Below are positions 42,130 to 52,134 of a stretch of DNA of 64,000 bases, piece by piece (position 1 is the stretch's first letter; every line of letters starts with the position of its first letter). A program made the translations under genes and the position numbers. The notes under the pieces were generated by a model, which saw only the letters and a program-made list of their open reading frames with translations, was not told where the DNA came from and searched no databases. The DNA is from Diphasiastrum complanatum (Eukaryota > Streptophyta > Lycopodiopsida > Lycopodiales > Lycopodiaceae). The stretch is from NCBI GenBank assembly GCA_029204225.1, contig CM055110.1:45656267-45720266 (forward strand), read 5' to 3'.

Positions 42130-42850
42130 TGTTGCGTCGGCGTCTCAAAGGGCGTTGGGACTTGAGCGGTTTTCCCAACACTCGCTTAAGTCTAACATTC
42201 ATCCATCATGCACTTACGTAAAAGCCAACTTAAAAACGTAACAAGCTTAACCATTCAGACTTAAGAAAACTAGAATCCCAACCAACCCGAAAGCCAACTC
42301 AAAACCTGTTCCCAAAAGGTAACCAAAGGCAAAGACAAGCCACACATGAAACCCAAGGCATAGTGGTTGCCAAACTGACCAATTGGCATAGCGACGAGCC
42401 ACATGTCGGTGACGTGGACCCTTGGACGCCGGCGACGCAAAAAGGTTGTAGTAAGTCCTTCCACTTGGACCAATCCCGGAGGCGAAACAGAAATGGTAAT
42501 CATCCCCAAGGATCAACTTTATTAAATTTGGAAGAGGTTACATTCATACATAGACTGACTGGTCTCGGGGCCACCAACACGTGTTGGGCATTGTGCCTGA
42601 CTCGTGCTGGTAGAGGGAGCTGAGACCTGGTGATTGGATTCCTGGCGCTGGTTGAGCTGCCCAAGTTTCTGTTTGCTGGACTCCCCCTATAGTTCTGGTG
42701 TGATTCAGCGCGTCCCCTCTGTCCTAGAATATAGTGCTTTATGGTAAAGCACGCTTTTCTGGACTTAGTTTTTATTTTGCTGATTAAGCCTGGCGAGCTT
42801 GGCAGAATCAGTCTGGCTCCCGGACATGGGTCCCGGGAGCCATCTGGCGA
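42130..42850 (-). mobile_element. Partial 5' LTR of the minus-strand gypsy
   Basis: The LTR end (CCGACGCAACA on the minus strand) is fixed by the primer site. The right part (42725-42850) matches 38590-38735. Beyond about 42850 it no longer matches the other LTR, so the LTR start is missing; the two LTRs are truncated in complementary parts. The U5 end resembles that of the fragment at 58244-58526 (both read tgt-gcg-ggc-tc-caaaggg on the plus strand). Confidence 0.65.
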
Positions 42851-43262
42851 ACCTGTTGGCTGAGTTGGATGGCTTGCTTGGGTGGAAGTTACCTGTTTAT
42901 GGCTGTCCAGTCTGGCGTGACGCCAAGTTGGCTTCTAGCGCTCGTGATGAAGCTTTCAGTTGGTTAAGTTGGATTAAGTCAGACCACTTGCTTGGAATGA
43001 ATGTCACTCGTTTGTAATGAAGCTTCAAGTTAGTTAAGTTTGATGTATGTCGAGCGGCTTGCTTGGAGGGAAGTCACCCACATTAGGACCCCCGATCTGG
43101 CATGGCGCTAGGTTGGATCTCAATGTTGGTTTCCAAACTTCAAGTTGGTTAAGTCTGATCGTTGTTGGCGAGTTGGCTGCTTGTATGTCAAGTGAGTTTG
43201 GACGACAAGAGTTGAAGGTTGGGAAGCTAAGTCGTGGTTCTTGGCTCCCTTTGGGATGTTTG
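42851..43262. repeat. LTR-derived repeat; inverted copy inside the chromovirus at 58.2 kb
   Basis: Positions 43040-43262 match 58251-58480 in reverse orientation at high identity (for example gttggcgagttggctgcttg and gggaagctaagtcgtggttc). The segment also contains internally repeated words (aagctt-caagtt-gttaagttngat at about 42955, 43020 and 43138). In the other copy the homologous sequence continues into an LTR end and primer-like site, so this is part of an LTR. It ends abruptly at 43262, where copia RT coding begins. Confidence 0.75.
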
Positions 43263-43700
43263 CACAACACAAGACCTGGCATCTTGTCGAAGCTCCTGCA
43301 AATGCAAAGATCATCGACACTAAGTGGATCTTCAAGTTGAAGCTCAATCCAGATGGTTCAACAGCCAGATGGAAAACTAGTCTAGTCGTCAAAGGATACG
43401 AACAAACTTATGGGAGTACCTACACGAAGACATATAGTCTAGTAGTAAGACTTCAGTCAATTCGATCTTTATTCACCTTCGTAGTTGTCGAGATCTGGAA
43501 ATACACCAAATGGATGTTCCGACTACCTTTTTGAATGGATACATACAAGAAGATATATACATCTATCAACCTGAAGGTTACGTCCTTCAAGCCAAGAACA
43601 CAAAGTATGTAAGGGCAATTTCAGGGGAGATCTTCTATGGAGCAGTTGGTCTTCATCTGGGACGGCCGCCTTCGGAACTGAAACTCACTGAGCATGGGTG
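43250..43700 (+). pseudogene. Ty1/copia RT N-terminal fragment
   Basis: The plus-strand frame 43241-43534 contains HKTWHLVEAPANAKIIDTKW, IFKLKLNPDGSTARWKTSLV and VKGYEQTYGSTYTKTYSLVV; the next frame (43510-43701) contains MDVPTTFLNGYIQEDIYIYQ and PEGYVL. These are the first RT motifs of copia (motif A MDV-x-TAFLNG). It may be the continuation of the plus-strand copia at 37020-38585, with the integrase lost and the gypsy inserted between. Downstream 43700-44219 is degenerate. Confidence 0.75.
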
Positions 43701-44219
43701 ATTTCCAGTATCAGTTGGGTTTTTCCTCAAAGGGGAAAGACTAGGATCCTCTTCAGATATTGGCAACAAGTTGGATCAAGCCATAATCCTAGTAGATGGG
43801 AAGCAAAGTGTTGGAAAGGCTTTTTGTTCAAAGAACTCTATTCTAAGTCCGGTCAGCTGATTTTATAAGTGGAGGGAAAATATCACACACACCTCTCTCT
43901 TGGGGCAAATTTTGAATGAAAGTTGATCAAAACAGGGGCAAATTCAAGGTGACCTAGCCATACTCACACGAGGATAATGACAAACTTTAGACCTAATAAG
44001 TTGACAAATTTTTTTGTGGAAAGGAAAGCTTGTTATAGGCTTTCTCTGGACCAGCAATGATGAGGAGACATAATGAGTACGTTGACTTGTGTTACGTGTA
44101 AAGCAGCTGATCAACAAAGGAACTGTGAAAGTTGAGTCTTGCACGAGAGACTTGGTACTTCGAACGGACGCTAAGGGACAGTTCGTATTGAAATCGGACT
44201 AGTGCAAACTCTAGGTGCA
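43701..44219. other. Degenerate sequence, probably copia-derived
   Basis: No motif could be read with confidence in any frame. It lies between a plus-strand copia RT fragment and the start of the inverted chromovirus LTR at 44220. Confidence 0.4.
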
Positions 44220-44442
44220 TGTAAAATTGTATAGACCAAATTGACCAAGAAATAAAGGCTATCCAGTCTTCCATTCTTTTTGTTATGAAACGTATTTTGA
44301 ATATTAGAGCTTATTACTCTAACTGATGAAATATGAGTGCAGAGAGTAATAAGCTCTAATATTCAAAATATGTTTCATACAAAAAGAATGGAAGATTGGA
44401 TAGCCTTTATTTCTTGGTCAATTTGGTCTATACAATTTTACA
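44220..44442. mobile_element. Rearranged chromovirus LTR: palindrome A-core'-A'
   Basis: Left arm 44220-44319 and right arm 44342-44442 are inverted copies (~100 bp, about three or four differences including a 1-bp indel). They flank the 22-bp sequence taactgatgaaatatgagtgca without the last 2 bases (44320-44341). The right end (CAATTTTACA, 44442) abuts a polypurine tract on the minus strand and is a genuine LTR start (TGTAAAATTG). The left end (44220) carries the same LTR start pointing the other way. Arm A is the U3 start of the LTR; the expected other LTR part (B) is missing. Confidence 0.85.
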
Positions 44443-45225
44443 CCCCTCCGACGCATTAAGCGTTGTCCTCAACGAACATTTCTCAAATAAACATTTAAAA
44501 TTTCTGGATATTCTTTGAAGAATTCTTCTTCCATCCATCTTGCATCCGTAGTAGGATAGTTTTTAAACTTGAGGGGTATAATGTAGAAGTTATTCCCTTT
44601 CTTCCAGTTCTTGTCTTGTGCATCAAGATCTGCTCAGGTTGAAAGATTTCTTCGGTTCCTTGAACTTCTGGAGGTTCAAAATCTGTAAATCCTTTTGGTT
44701 CTAGACCATTGAATTTCTTTAGCAGGTGCGATGGATTGTTGAACCTTTGAAAAGGTGTCTTGATAATCCTGCACAAATGCATCTGAGGCAAATATCTTCT
44801 TTAGTCCTTAATGCAGGAGGCACAATAGGTTTTCCATACATTACTTCAAAAGGCGCTTTACCAGTAGAAGAATGAACGGTGTTTTTGTAAGCAAATTCTA
44901 TAATAGAGAGATAGTGTTCTCATTGAGCCTTTTGATCACTTACATAATTTCTTAACAAATCTATGATGGTTCGATTAGTAATTTCACTCTGACCATCAGT
45001 TTGGGGGTGAAAGGAAGAAGAGAATTTAAGGGTTGTCCCCAAGTTATCAAAAAGGGCTCTCCAAAAGTTGCTAGTAAATCTCGTATCCTGATCAGACACT
45101 ATACTTTGGTGGTAGTCCATGCAGCCTAAAAATGTGACGGATAAACAAATTCGGGTCCCTTAAGCTTTTTCTTACAGGGAATAAAATGAGCTTGTTTGCT
45201 AAATCTATCAATGATAGTCCAAGTG
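44443..45225 (-). pseudogene. Chromovirus integrase C-terminal portion and chromodomain remnant
   Basis: The frame 45120-44920 shows SDQDTRFTSNFWRALFDNLG and TLKFSSSFHPQTDGQSEITN with the catalytic Asp and Glu of integrase. The frame 44791-44495 and neighbouring frames contain PEQILMHKTR, then, frame-shifted, VKFKNYP and DARWMEEEFFKEYPEILNVY, a chromodomain-type ending. A purine tract (cggaggggtg on the minus strand) directly precedes the LTR. Several stops are present. Confidence 0.7.
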
Positions 45226-45839
45226 AGTTCATGTAGTGGTGAAGCTATATGAGCAAAATGGCGAATAAACTTTCTATAATAGGAACATATGCCTAGGAAA
45301 GACCGAACTTCATGAATATTTCTTGGTTTAGGCCAGTCTTGTATGGCTTTAATCTTTGAAGGGTCCATTTGGATTCCTTCCTTAGAAATCATATGTCCTA
45401 GAAAGTGTATCTTTTCTAGGAAGAATTCGTTTTTCTTGCCTTTTATGAGAAGTGAGTTTTTTTGTAGGGTTCTAAAGACGATATCTAGATGTCTTTTATG
45501 TTCTTCTTCGTTTGCACTGAAGGCTAAGATATCATCAAAGAATGTTCCTACAAAACGTCTATGAGGTCGAAAGATTTGTGCCATTATTCTATTGAATGTT
45601 GCGGGAGCATTAGTAAGACCAAATGGTACCTCTAAAAAATCATAAAGGCCAGAGTTAGTCCTGAAAGCAGTTTTATGGACATCTTCAGGTGCTACTCTGA
45701 TTTGGTGGTATCCACTTGTCAAACCAATTCTACTAAAGATACAAGATCCATTTATCCTATTCACAATGTCATCTATTCTTGGAATAGAAAAACGGTTGCT
45801 AACTATAATCTTGTTTAAAGCACGACAGTCCACACACAT
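45126..45839 (-). pseudogene. Chromovirus reverse transcriptase fused to integrase core by internal deletion
   Basis: The open frame reads CRALNKIIVSNRFSIPRIDD, SRIGLTSGYHQIRVAPEDVH, YDFLEVPFGLTNAPATFNRI, the catalytic GTFFDDILAFSANEEEHKRH (FFDD), FLGHMISKEGIQMDPSKIKA and SFLGICSYYRKFIRHFAHIA. Right after SPLHELT it jumps to WTIIDRFSKQAHFIPCKKKL, which is the integrase core. RNase H and the integrase zinc finger are therefore deleted at about 45225 with the frame preserved. It lies on the minus strand between gag-protease (46984-45815) and the integrase remnant. Confidence 0.85.
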
Positions 45840-46345
45840 CCTAAAACTCTCATCTTTCTTTTGTACTTGGAGATTTGGAGCTTAAGTTTTCCAATTACAA
45901 GATAAATGTTTGCATCACCATCAACAAAAGCACCTTTAGCCTTAGGCATAGATTCGGAAAAAGAACCAACTCCTATCTCTTGTGCAAGCTTAAAAGAGAT
46001 GAAATTATGAGAGGAGCCTTCATCAAAGAGAATTAGCCAGAGTTTGTTATGGACTTGTCCCCATGTTTTGAGAAGATCATAGGTTTGAGTATCTTCAATG
46101 CTTTGTACGGCCACCTACTTCCCTTTGTCTGCACTCGAAGCTTTGGCATCTTTGAGTGGACATTTGAAGAAAAGGTGTCCCTCTTTCCCACGCTTGAAGC
46201 ATCTTCCTTCCTTGCAATAGGCCTGCATTTGTTCTTTGGAAAGGCAGTGAGTCTTTTCTTTTGGAGTTTGAGTTGTGAGAGGTTCCTTCCTTTTGTTCCC
46301 ACCTCCATTTTGATGACTATCTTACAGCTCAATTCTGGTAGCATA
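45815..46345 (-). pseudogene. Chromovirus gag knuckle and aspartic protease
   Basis: The minus-strand translation contains GCFKRGKEGHLFFKCPLKDA: a CCHC knuckle whose second Cys is Arg. Then comes QVHNKLWLILFDEGSSHNFI, the retropepsin site with DEG instead of D-S/T-G, followed by SFKLAQEIGVGSFSESMPKA. The protease second half is truncated before the RT start (CRALNK, 45839). Loss of knuckle and catalytic residues makes the protein inactive. Confidence 0.7.
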
Positions 46346-46984
46346 GTATATGACTTGTTCTAAAGTATCAGCTTGTACTAGATCTAAGCCATATTGTATA
46401 CCTTTATGCAAACCCGAATAGAACTTCATTTTCTGTTCTTTCTTGGAAATGGAATGTAAAGTTTGAACTTTCAAAAGCAACTCCCAAAATCTCTTAACAT
46501 ACTCAACTACTTTCTCATTTTGCTTTTGCCTAAAGATGTCCCAAGCAACTAAAGTATCTTCCTTATATTCTTTTGGCAAAAAGTGGGCTTTAATTTGCAT
46601 TTTAAAGCTATGCCAAGTGGATGCAGCTTTGTGATTTGATTTCATAGCAGCCGACCATAGAGATGCATACTTATCTTGATGTAACGTTGCAAATCGAATC
46701 TTGGAATGATTTGAGTATCTACTTTTCTCAAAGAAAGTATCAAGATTTCGAATCCAAGCAAGCAAACTCTCTTCATTGCTACTATCTCCATCGAACTTAG
46801 AAAACTTAAAAAGTTTATTATCAATTTTAGCAAACCTCCTTTTCCTAGATTGAGTAGAGGAAGTTGACTTGGAGGAAACATGAGGTGATGACGACATAGA
46901 TGAAGAGGAGCTTGAAGAGCCTCGTGAGGAGCTATCCATCTTTGATTGGAGTTTTTGGAATTCACCTAAAATACACAAACTCAA
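46322..46984 (-). pseudogene. Chromovirus gag
   Basis: This 220-residue open frame has a Ser-rich N-terminus and then the gag core: KLFKFSKFDGDSSNEESLLA, WIRNLDTFFEKSRYSNHSKI, ASTWHSFKMQIKAHFLPKEY, FRQKQNEKVVEYVKRFWELL and FYSGLHKGIQYGLDLVQADT (Retrotrans_gag pattern). It is about 310 bp downstream of a primer-binding site on the same strand. The start Met is uncertain; a Met at residue 16 (KMDSSSRGS) is equally plausible. Confidence 0.8.
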
Positions 46985-47293
46985 GGCAAAAAGTACGAAT
47001 AGACTTGTGATTCAGAGAAATGCCATTCTCCAAAAAGGAAGATAGAAGCTCGCATTAACAAAGTATTGTCTCTAAAATAGAAAGCAAGTTGGAGATCCAG
47101 TTCTTGAGGATCCCCCAAATGGAGTCTATTAGCTCTAATATTAAAGAGATCTTGTAAGAAGAAGAAAATTTGAGCGGAAGGGAAATTTATTCAAAAGTAA
47201 ACATACAAAGTCTTGTGTATTGGCATTTGTTTCAAGAATGAATACACAAGGCCCTCACATCAATTTCACAAAAAAAGAAAAATAGTAGACCTT

Positions 47294-47306
47294 GGCTCTG
47301 ATACCA
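47294..47306 (-). other. Primer-binding site (initiator tRNA-Met type) of the inverted chromovirus
   Basis: On the minus strand tggtatcagagcc lies 3 bp after the LTR end AAGTTTACA. It fixes the 5' LTR boundary at 47310. Confidence 0.85.
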
Positions 47307-47309
47307 AAC

Positions 47310-47743
47310 TGTAAACTTGAAGTGAAGGTCTACTAGTTTCTAAAGTCCTGACTTTAAATGTTGTGACTTAAAAAAAAAATCACCAAAACATTGTTGAATA
47401 AAACCGAAAAGAACTCAAAGCTTAGTGAAGAAACTCTTCTTAGTACTTGCACATACCTTAAGAAAAGGTTAGGAGTCATACCATAAAATGGTTCATCATT
47501 AGATTCTATTTCTAGAACCTGCATATTCAAACTGTTAGCATTGATCTACAGTTTTATTTCTTGTCTTCAAGTAACTGATGAAATATGAGTGCATGTATCA
47601 TTACCTGAAGACAAGATATTAAATTGTAGAACAATGCTAACAATTTGAATATGCAGGTTCTAGAAATAGAATCTAATGATGAACCATTTTATGGTATGAC
47701 TCCTAACCTTTTCTTAAGGGTATGTGCAGGTACTAAGAAGAGT
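47310..47743. mobile_element. Rearranged chromovirus LTR: palindrome B'-core'-B
   Basis: Positions 47310-47571 are the reverse complement of the LTR R-U5 part (B). They are followed by taactgatgaaatatgagtgc at 47572-47593, identical to the centre of the other palindrome, and then a forward copy of B (47594 to about 47743) that diverges after actaagaagag. Arms differ by scattered substitutions and small indels, so this is old and not a sequencing fold-back. The U3 part (A) is missing here and duplicated at 44220-44442. Confidence 0.85.
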
Positions 47744-49200
47744 ACTTGAAGAATGAATCCAAAGAAGCTTCTTAAAGCTTAAAGACGGTACCTGAAGAAG
47801 GCTCAATCGAGTCTATAAAGAAGGCTCAATCGAGTCTATAAAGATTGGGAGAATGACTGATCACCCTTTTGTCACACTCCACTATGATTGGGGATGGGCA
47901 ACCCCTAGAAAAAGGGCCTAGGAATTGATGAAAATTATGCAAGGTAAGATGGACATATACAAAGCCTTCCCCATGTCATGAAAAACACTTGGGTGAATCC
48001 CAATGTTGTAAACCAAGAAAAATTCAACTTGAAAGTGGCTCCTTCATGGTTGTCTTTGACACCTACAACACATTCCTTCATTCGATCTAAGTTAATGCTT
48101 ATGCTGTAGTTTTGGTAAAGATCTTGAAATGTTTTCTATGTTGGGAGTTGTGTCTCTTCTTCTGCACCTAATCTATTCAAGAGCACCCCAACATAATTAA
48201 TATCAAATTGCATAAATCAAAACCAAAACATAAATCCATTTCATAAAGTAAAAGTACGACATTATGACATGTGGTATAATACCACATCGTTTCCAACTGT
48301 TTTTGACATTTTCTAGCATCCCTCTCCAATTTATTTCTTTACATTGCATCCTTGCATCTAATATACAAGCGACTTATTGCTTTGAGCAACTAACTAGCTA
48401 AGTTTCAGTACATCGTGTCATAACATGTTAAGCTTCTCATGTCACAAAGTCGATCATGAACTCAATAATCCCACCTATAATCCATCGTGGATTATCTACA
48501 ACATAATTATAATCATCAACAAATCTTATCAGTTTGTTCTAACTTTAAAATGTCTATTTCTAAACTTAAACAAATTAATATCAAATTGCTTAAATCATAG
48601 CCAAAACATAAATCCATTACATAAACTAAACTCAAACAAAATCAATCACGATCATGTTCAACAAAATATATACAATCACATCAAATATACTCAATCATGA
48701 TTTATGTTGTCTAATACGGCAAAATTATAATCATCAACAAATATTGTCAATTTGTTGTAACTTTTAGATCTATGTTCATAACTTAAAACAAACTAATATC
48801 CAATTTTTAATAATACAATACATCGTGCACATATTTCAAAAAAATAATTTCTAGCACATTTTTTAAAATTTTATTTCCAGCTTGTTATTCTCGTTTAATA
48901 TCACAAATGCCTTATCAAAATCCTAAACTTTTAGGATTCCCGCTATTATGACATGGCAAGGCCTTTGTGGTGTAATACCACATCGTTCTTGTTTATACAA
49001 GCATCTTTACCTTTTTTATGAGCAAAAGTCTTCAACAAACTGAGAAATTCTATAAGGATAACTCCAACGAGGTTTCAAGAGCAATGCAACTATGTGGGCT
49101 TCGATGGTAATATGATCACATCTGTGAAGCTTCAATTGAGCCCACAAAGCAACTTGCACCATTTTGTCAAAAATATTATACAAAAGATTTGATTTGTCTT
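47744..49200. other. AT-rich intergenic DNA with short direct repeats
   Basis: Two ~55-bp direct repeats (aatatcaaattgc-taaatca...ccaaaacataaatccat) lie at about 48195-48255 and 48580-48640. Two copies of a segment ending gtaataccacatcgttt-c lie at about 48262-48295 and 48950-48987; the first contains the perfect palindrome tgtggtataataccaca. No gene supported. The right end is presumably the promoter region of the ATP synthase gene. Confidence 0.5.
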
Positions 49201-49299
49201 GGTTGATCAGTCTTTATTGGATTGCTATGCCTTTGTGTTTGTAAACAAGAAAGCTGCCCTAATAATACATACATAAGAGAGAGCTTTTCTTCTCTTAAC

Positions 49300-49312
49300 C
49301 CTGAGAGAGAGC

Positions 49313-49356
<44 letters not shown>

Positions 49357-49390
49357 AAGAAACGAGGGCGCGAGGAGAAGGAACAGCGCG
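49300..49390 (+). promoter_or_regulatory. 5'UTR with (GA)n tract upstream of the ATP synthase delta start
   Basis: A run of GA dinucleotides about 35-40 bp long (roughly 49315-49352) lies inside a ~90-bp purine-rich stretch directly before the ATG at 49391. Purine-rich GA leaders are common in plant 5'UTRs. Transcription start not determined. Confidence 0.55.
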
Positions 49391-49660
49391 ATGTTGGGCA
49401 GGCTGAGTGCTGGAGCGGCCAGCAGAGGATGGGCAATGGCGTGGCAGAAACGAGGGCTTTCGGATGCGGCCAAGTTAGCACAAGGTCCTGCCATCTCTGA
49501 GGAGCTCATCAAAAGATGGAAGGAAGTGGCTCCGAATCTAGATCTGCCTAAGTTTCCGTCCCAGTTTATGAGGCCCCGCCCTCCTGTCCCTGGTGCCATC
49601 CCCGAGAAGATTACCGTCAACTTTGTGCTGCCACATGAGGTGGAAATGGAGGCTCAACAG
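49391..49660 (+). CDS. Mitochondrial ATP synthase delta subunit, exon 1
   Basis: Exon 1 encodes residues 1-90. Residues 1 to about 22 (MLGRLSAGAASRGWAMAWQK) are basic and hydroxylated without acids, typical of a mitochondrial presequence. Then come AISEELIKRWKEVAPNLDLP, the plant-specific N-terminal stretch, and the first beta strand ITVNFVLPHE. The exon ends caacag|gtatgc, a good donor, in phase 0. Joined to exon 2 it gives a 205-residue protein, the usual length of the plant mitochondrial F1 delta subunit (equivalent of bacterial epsilon), part of the central stalk with gamma that couples rotation to ATP synthesis. The start is the first Met after the GA-rich leader and fits the presequence. 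This is a nuclear gene. Confidence 0.93.
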
Positions 49661-50405
49661 GTATGCTTTAGGGATATTATTCAAAATGAACAAATTTTTC
49701 TGGCGCCTTCTTTTGCATTCCTCTTGGCTCCCTTATTTGTGTTCTTATAGAATTTTCTTTAAAAAAAGGGTTTTATACACCATTTGGGGCGTACTATATT
49801 GATGCCACTTTTCAAGGAAAACAGAGCAGCCATTTTCAAGTCATCAGGAGCATTTTTACTTCTTTGGCATTTTATTGCTTTATTAGTATCGTAAACTTTA
49901 GATCTTAGCTTTCCATAGATGGTTAAGTATATTGTCGGAATGAATGGTAGTATATTCCTAGATCTGATTATAGATCTTCTTATTTTTGAGAATTCAGTTA
50001 CAAATTGGAAATAACCGAACTTTTCTCTGCCAACGAGTTAGATTCAGTGATGCTATTTCCAGCCCTTTAGTTCCTCTTATGGCATCCTTATAAATGATTT
50101 CATGCTTCAGCTGTTGACCAGCTCTTTACTCATTAACGTTTTTTACTTGTATGCTTTCCATTGTTCACCTACTTTGGGTCTCCGTCTCTTAGACCACATA
50201 TATTCCTAATTCTGTATAAATGTAATATAGCTTTGTATCTGGTAAATGCCATGGTTTGTAAGTTAACAAGCAGCAAAAGCTTAAAACTAAATCTTTTCAT
50301 TCTAAGGGTGGTTTCAGAGTTCAATGCCTGGCAAGTCTCAAGTTAAAAATGGAGTCCTTTTATTGTTCCAAGAAGAAAAATGGGTCTCCCCTCCCTTTTA
50401 GACTT

Positions 50406-50535
50406 ACCTTGAGTTGCCACCATTTGGTAGATGAGGTGGCATGGGACCAATGCCACGTAGGGGCAACTCAAACCTATTTTTTGGGGCCCAGGGACATTAC
50501 TCGGCATGTTGAGTTGCCATGGGCAACTTAACAAA
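50406..50535. mobile_element. Hairpin-rich candidate MITE (gagttgcc repeats)
   Basis: The motif gagttgcc occurs at 50411 and 50511 and its complement ggcaact at 50462 and 50522. The outer pair (ccttgagttgccac ... atgggcaacttaac) acts as a ~12-bp terminal inverted repeat around ~125 bp; the inner pair gttgcc-atg-ggcaac makes a tight hairpin. No convincing target duplication was found. Confidence 0.45.
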
Positions 50536-50784
50536 AATGGACCAGTCAGATCGTAGGGATTTAAACTGAACATACAAAAAGTGGCTTCATTGTGAGAAAG
50601 GCAAGGTCAAATGAATTGCAGATGTTTTGTTTGTCGAAGGCCCGTAATGCTGCTGTCCCGAAATGTCATTTCGCTACAAGTATGGGTGTTGTTATTGACA
50701 CACAATTTTATACTTTTCTATGTGCATGCCTCACAATCACTTTTGGCATTTCCGTTATGGTCTTGTCTTATTAGTTACGGGCCT

Positions 50785-51090
50785 CCTTTTCAAGATAAAA
50801 CGTAAATGCCCTAAAAATGGGCTAACTATAAAAAAGGACCTTATAAAACCTTCTAGGATGTTTGTGGCTAAATAGAAATAGGAAGCAAACTTAGACTCAC
50901 TCTTTAGATGTTTGGTGTCTTGAGCTCTTTGTTGGGGAGTTCTATTTTCTACAGATCATAGTTGTAGATTTGCCTAAGCTATTGGTAGCCTTTGTCTTTT
51001 ATTAAGTGTCTTGAGTTAGAGAATGCTTTGTGGATGTTATTGGCTATCTTTGCACTTCATTTGATGCCAATATTTGTGACTAACTTCAAA
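50785..51090. repeat. ~300-bp intron repeat, copy 1
   Basis: It aligns with 54185-54510 in the same orientation at moderate identity. Shared stretches include gagaatgctttgtggatg, tttgcacttcat/tttgtacttcatatgatgccaatat and cctttttcaagat. No ORF is recognisable; it is probably part of an old dispersed repeat. Confidence 0.6.
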
Positions 51091-51739
51091 ACAAGGCATC
51101 AAAGCACTTTCTTGCCTTCTTTAATTGTTGATTTTTTCTCTCTCACTAGTTGCTTTCTCTCTCTAGTTATTTTTTCTCTAGCCATTTTTCTTTCTGTAAC
51201 CATTTTCTCTCTCTTGACGTGGTCCTAAATAGATATTTTTTGCCATAATTTTTTTTGTGATCATAAGAAGGGTTATGTCACTTGCATTGGTTTCCTAGTA
51301 GCTGGCAATGAAACTTTCAAATGTTTGAAATGTATGGAACTCAAACATTCGAAATGTGTTTGAAACATTGTTGACCTTTGTAAACTATATGTTTTTGGGT
51401 TTGACCACTCCAAGTGTTGATTAAGGGTTGGGAGGTCAAATATATTATGGAAGTGGTTGAAGGGGCACGTAAAAAGCATTGGATCTATTGTGATTACCAA
51501 AGGTCATACCTTTATGTGTAAAACATCTTTCAATCTCATATATAGGATGAAAAGTGCTCAAGAGCGGAAGGTGCTTGGGCAATGGTTTTGTTTTCTCAGT
51601 TAAGGCCCTAACTTCCACGTGGGGATCCCTTGACTTCCTTTTCGAGGCCCTAGGGCCTATAAAAAAGAAGTTTGAATATTTGAGGTTGTTAGGAAACCGA
51701 CTTGCTCATACAAGTTACCCAAGACAAAGATTCTATTGT

Positions 51740-52134
51740 TGTTAGACAATTCTCATACTCATGAAGAGAACACAAACAACAATGATGAAGCAATGATGGA
51801 TGTCCCATCTTCTATGGACTAGGGTGCACTACAATACTTATAGACTATTTAGTCTATGCCAAAAAGCAAAAGCAAAAGCAATCATAAAGCAACCTAAAAG
51901 CAATTGCCTAATTGATGTCTTTTATATAAGGTAAAAGCATCCAACATCTAACTTTAGCAAAACTTGTGTTCCAAATCAAGCACTAGAATTTCAAACTTGA
52001 GTCTAACTAAAGTCTAACTTGACTTTACTAAATATAGGTAAAGTGCCCTAGAAGTAGCACGCATGCATGGCCCAATAATTCTAATTATTCCCAAATGACA
52101 ACATTAAAGGTAACAATGTGAACATTAACTAACA
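51740..52134 (-). mobile_element. LTR (395 bp), minus orientation, with polypurine tract
   Basis: On the minus strand TGTTAGTTAATG (52134) to GAATTGTCTAACA (51740) has matching TGTTAG/CTAACA ends. It is preceded by the purine tract cattaaggggag (52135-52146). It is therefore the 3' LTR of an element whose internal part would lie at 52147 upward; a partner LTR was not found. Confidence 0.7.

Noticed and set aside
44320-44341. ctgatga in the 22-bp LTR core as a hammerhead ribozyme core (retrozyme-like)
   Set aside because: The required gaaa and cleavage-site context at the proper stem spacing are not present, and the core sits between palindrome arms created by inversion rather than in a three-stem fold.
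47310-47743. Palindrome as a sequencing fold-back or adapter artefact
   Set aside because: The arms differ by several substitutions and indels, the two palindromes share a centre but not arms, and together they fit one inversion of an LTR element.
48425-48700. 91-residue Asn/Ile-rich ORF
   Set aside because: AT-rich low-complexity translation without motif; likely chance.
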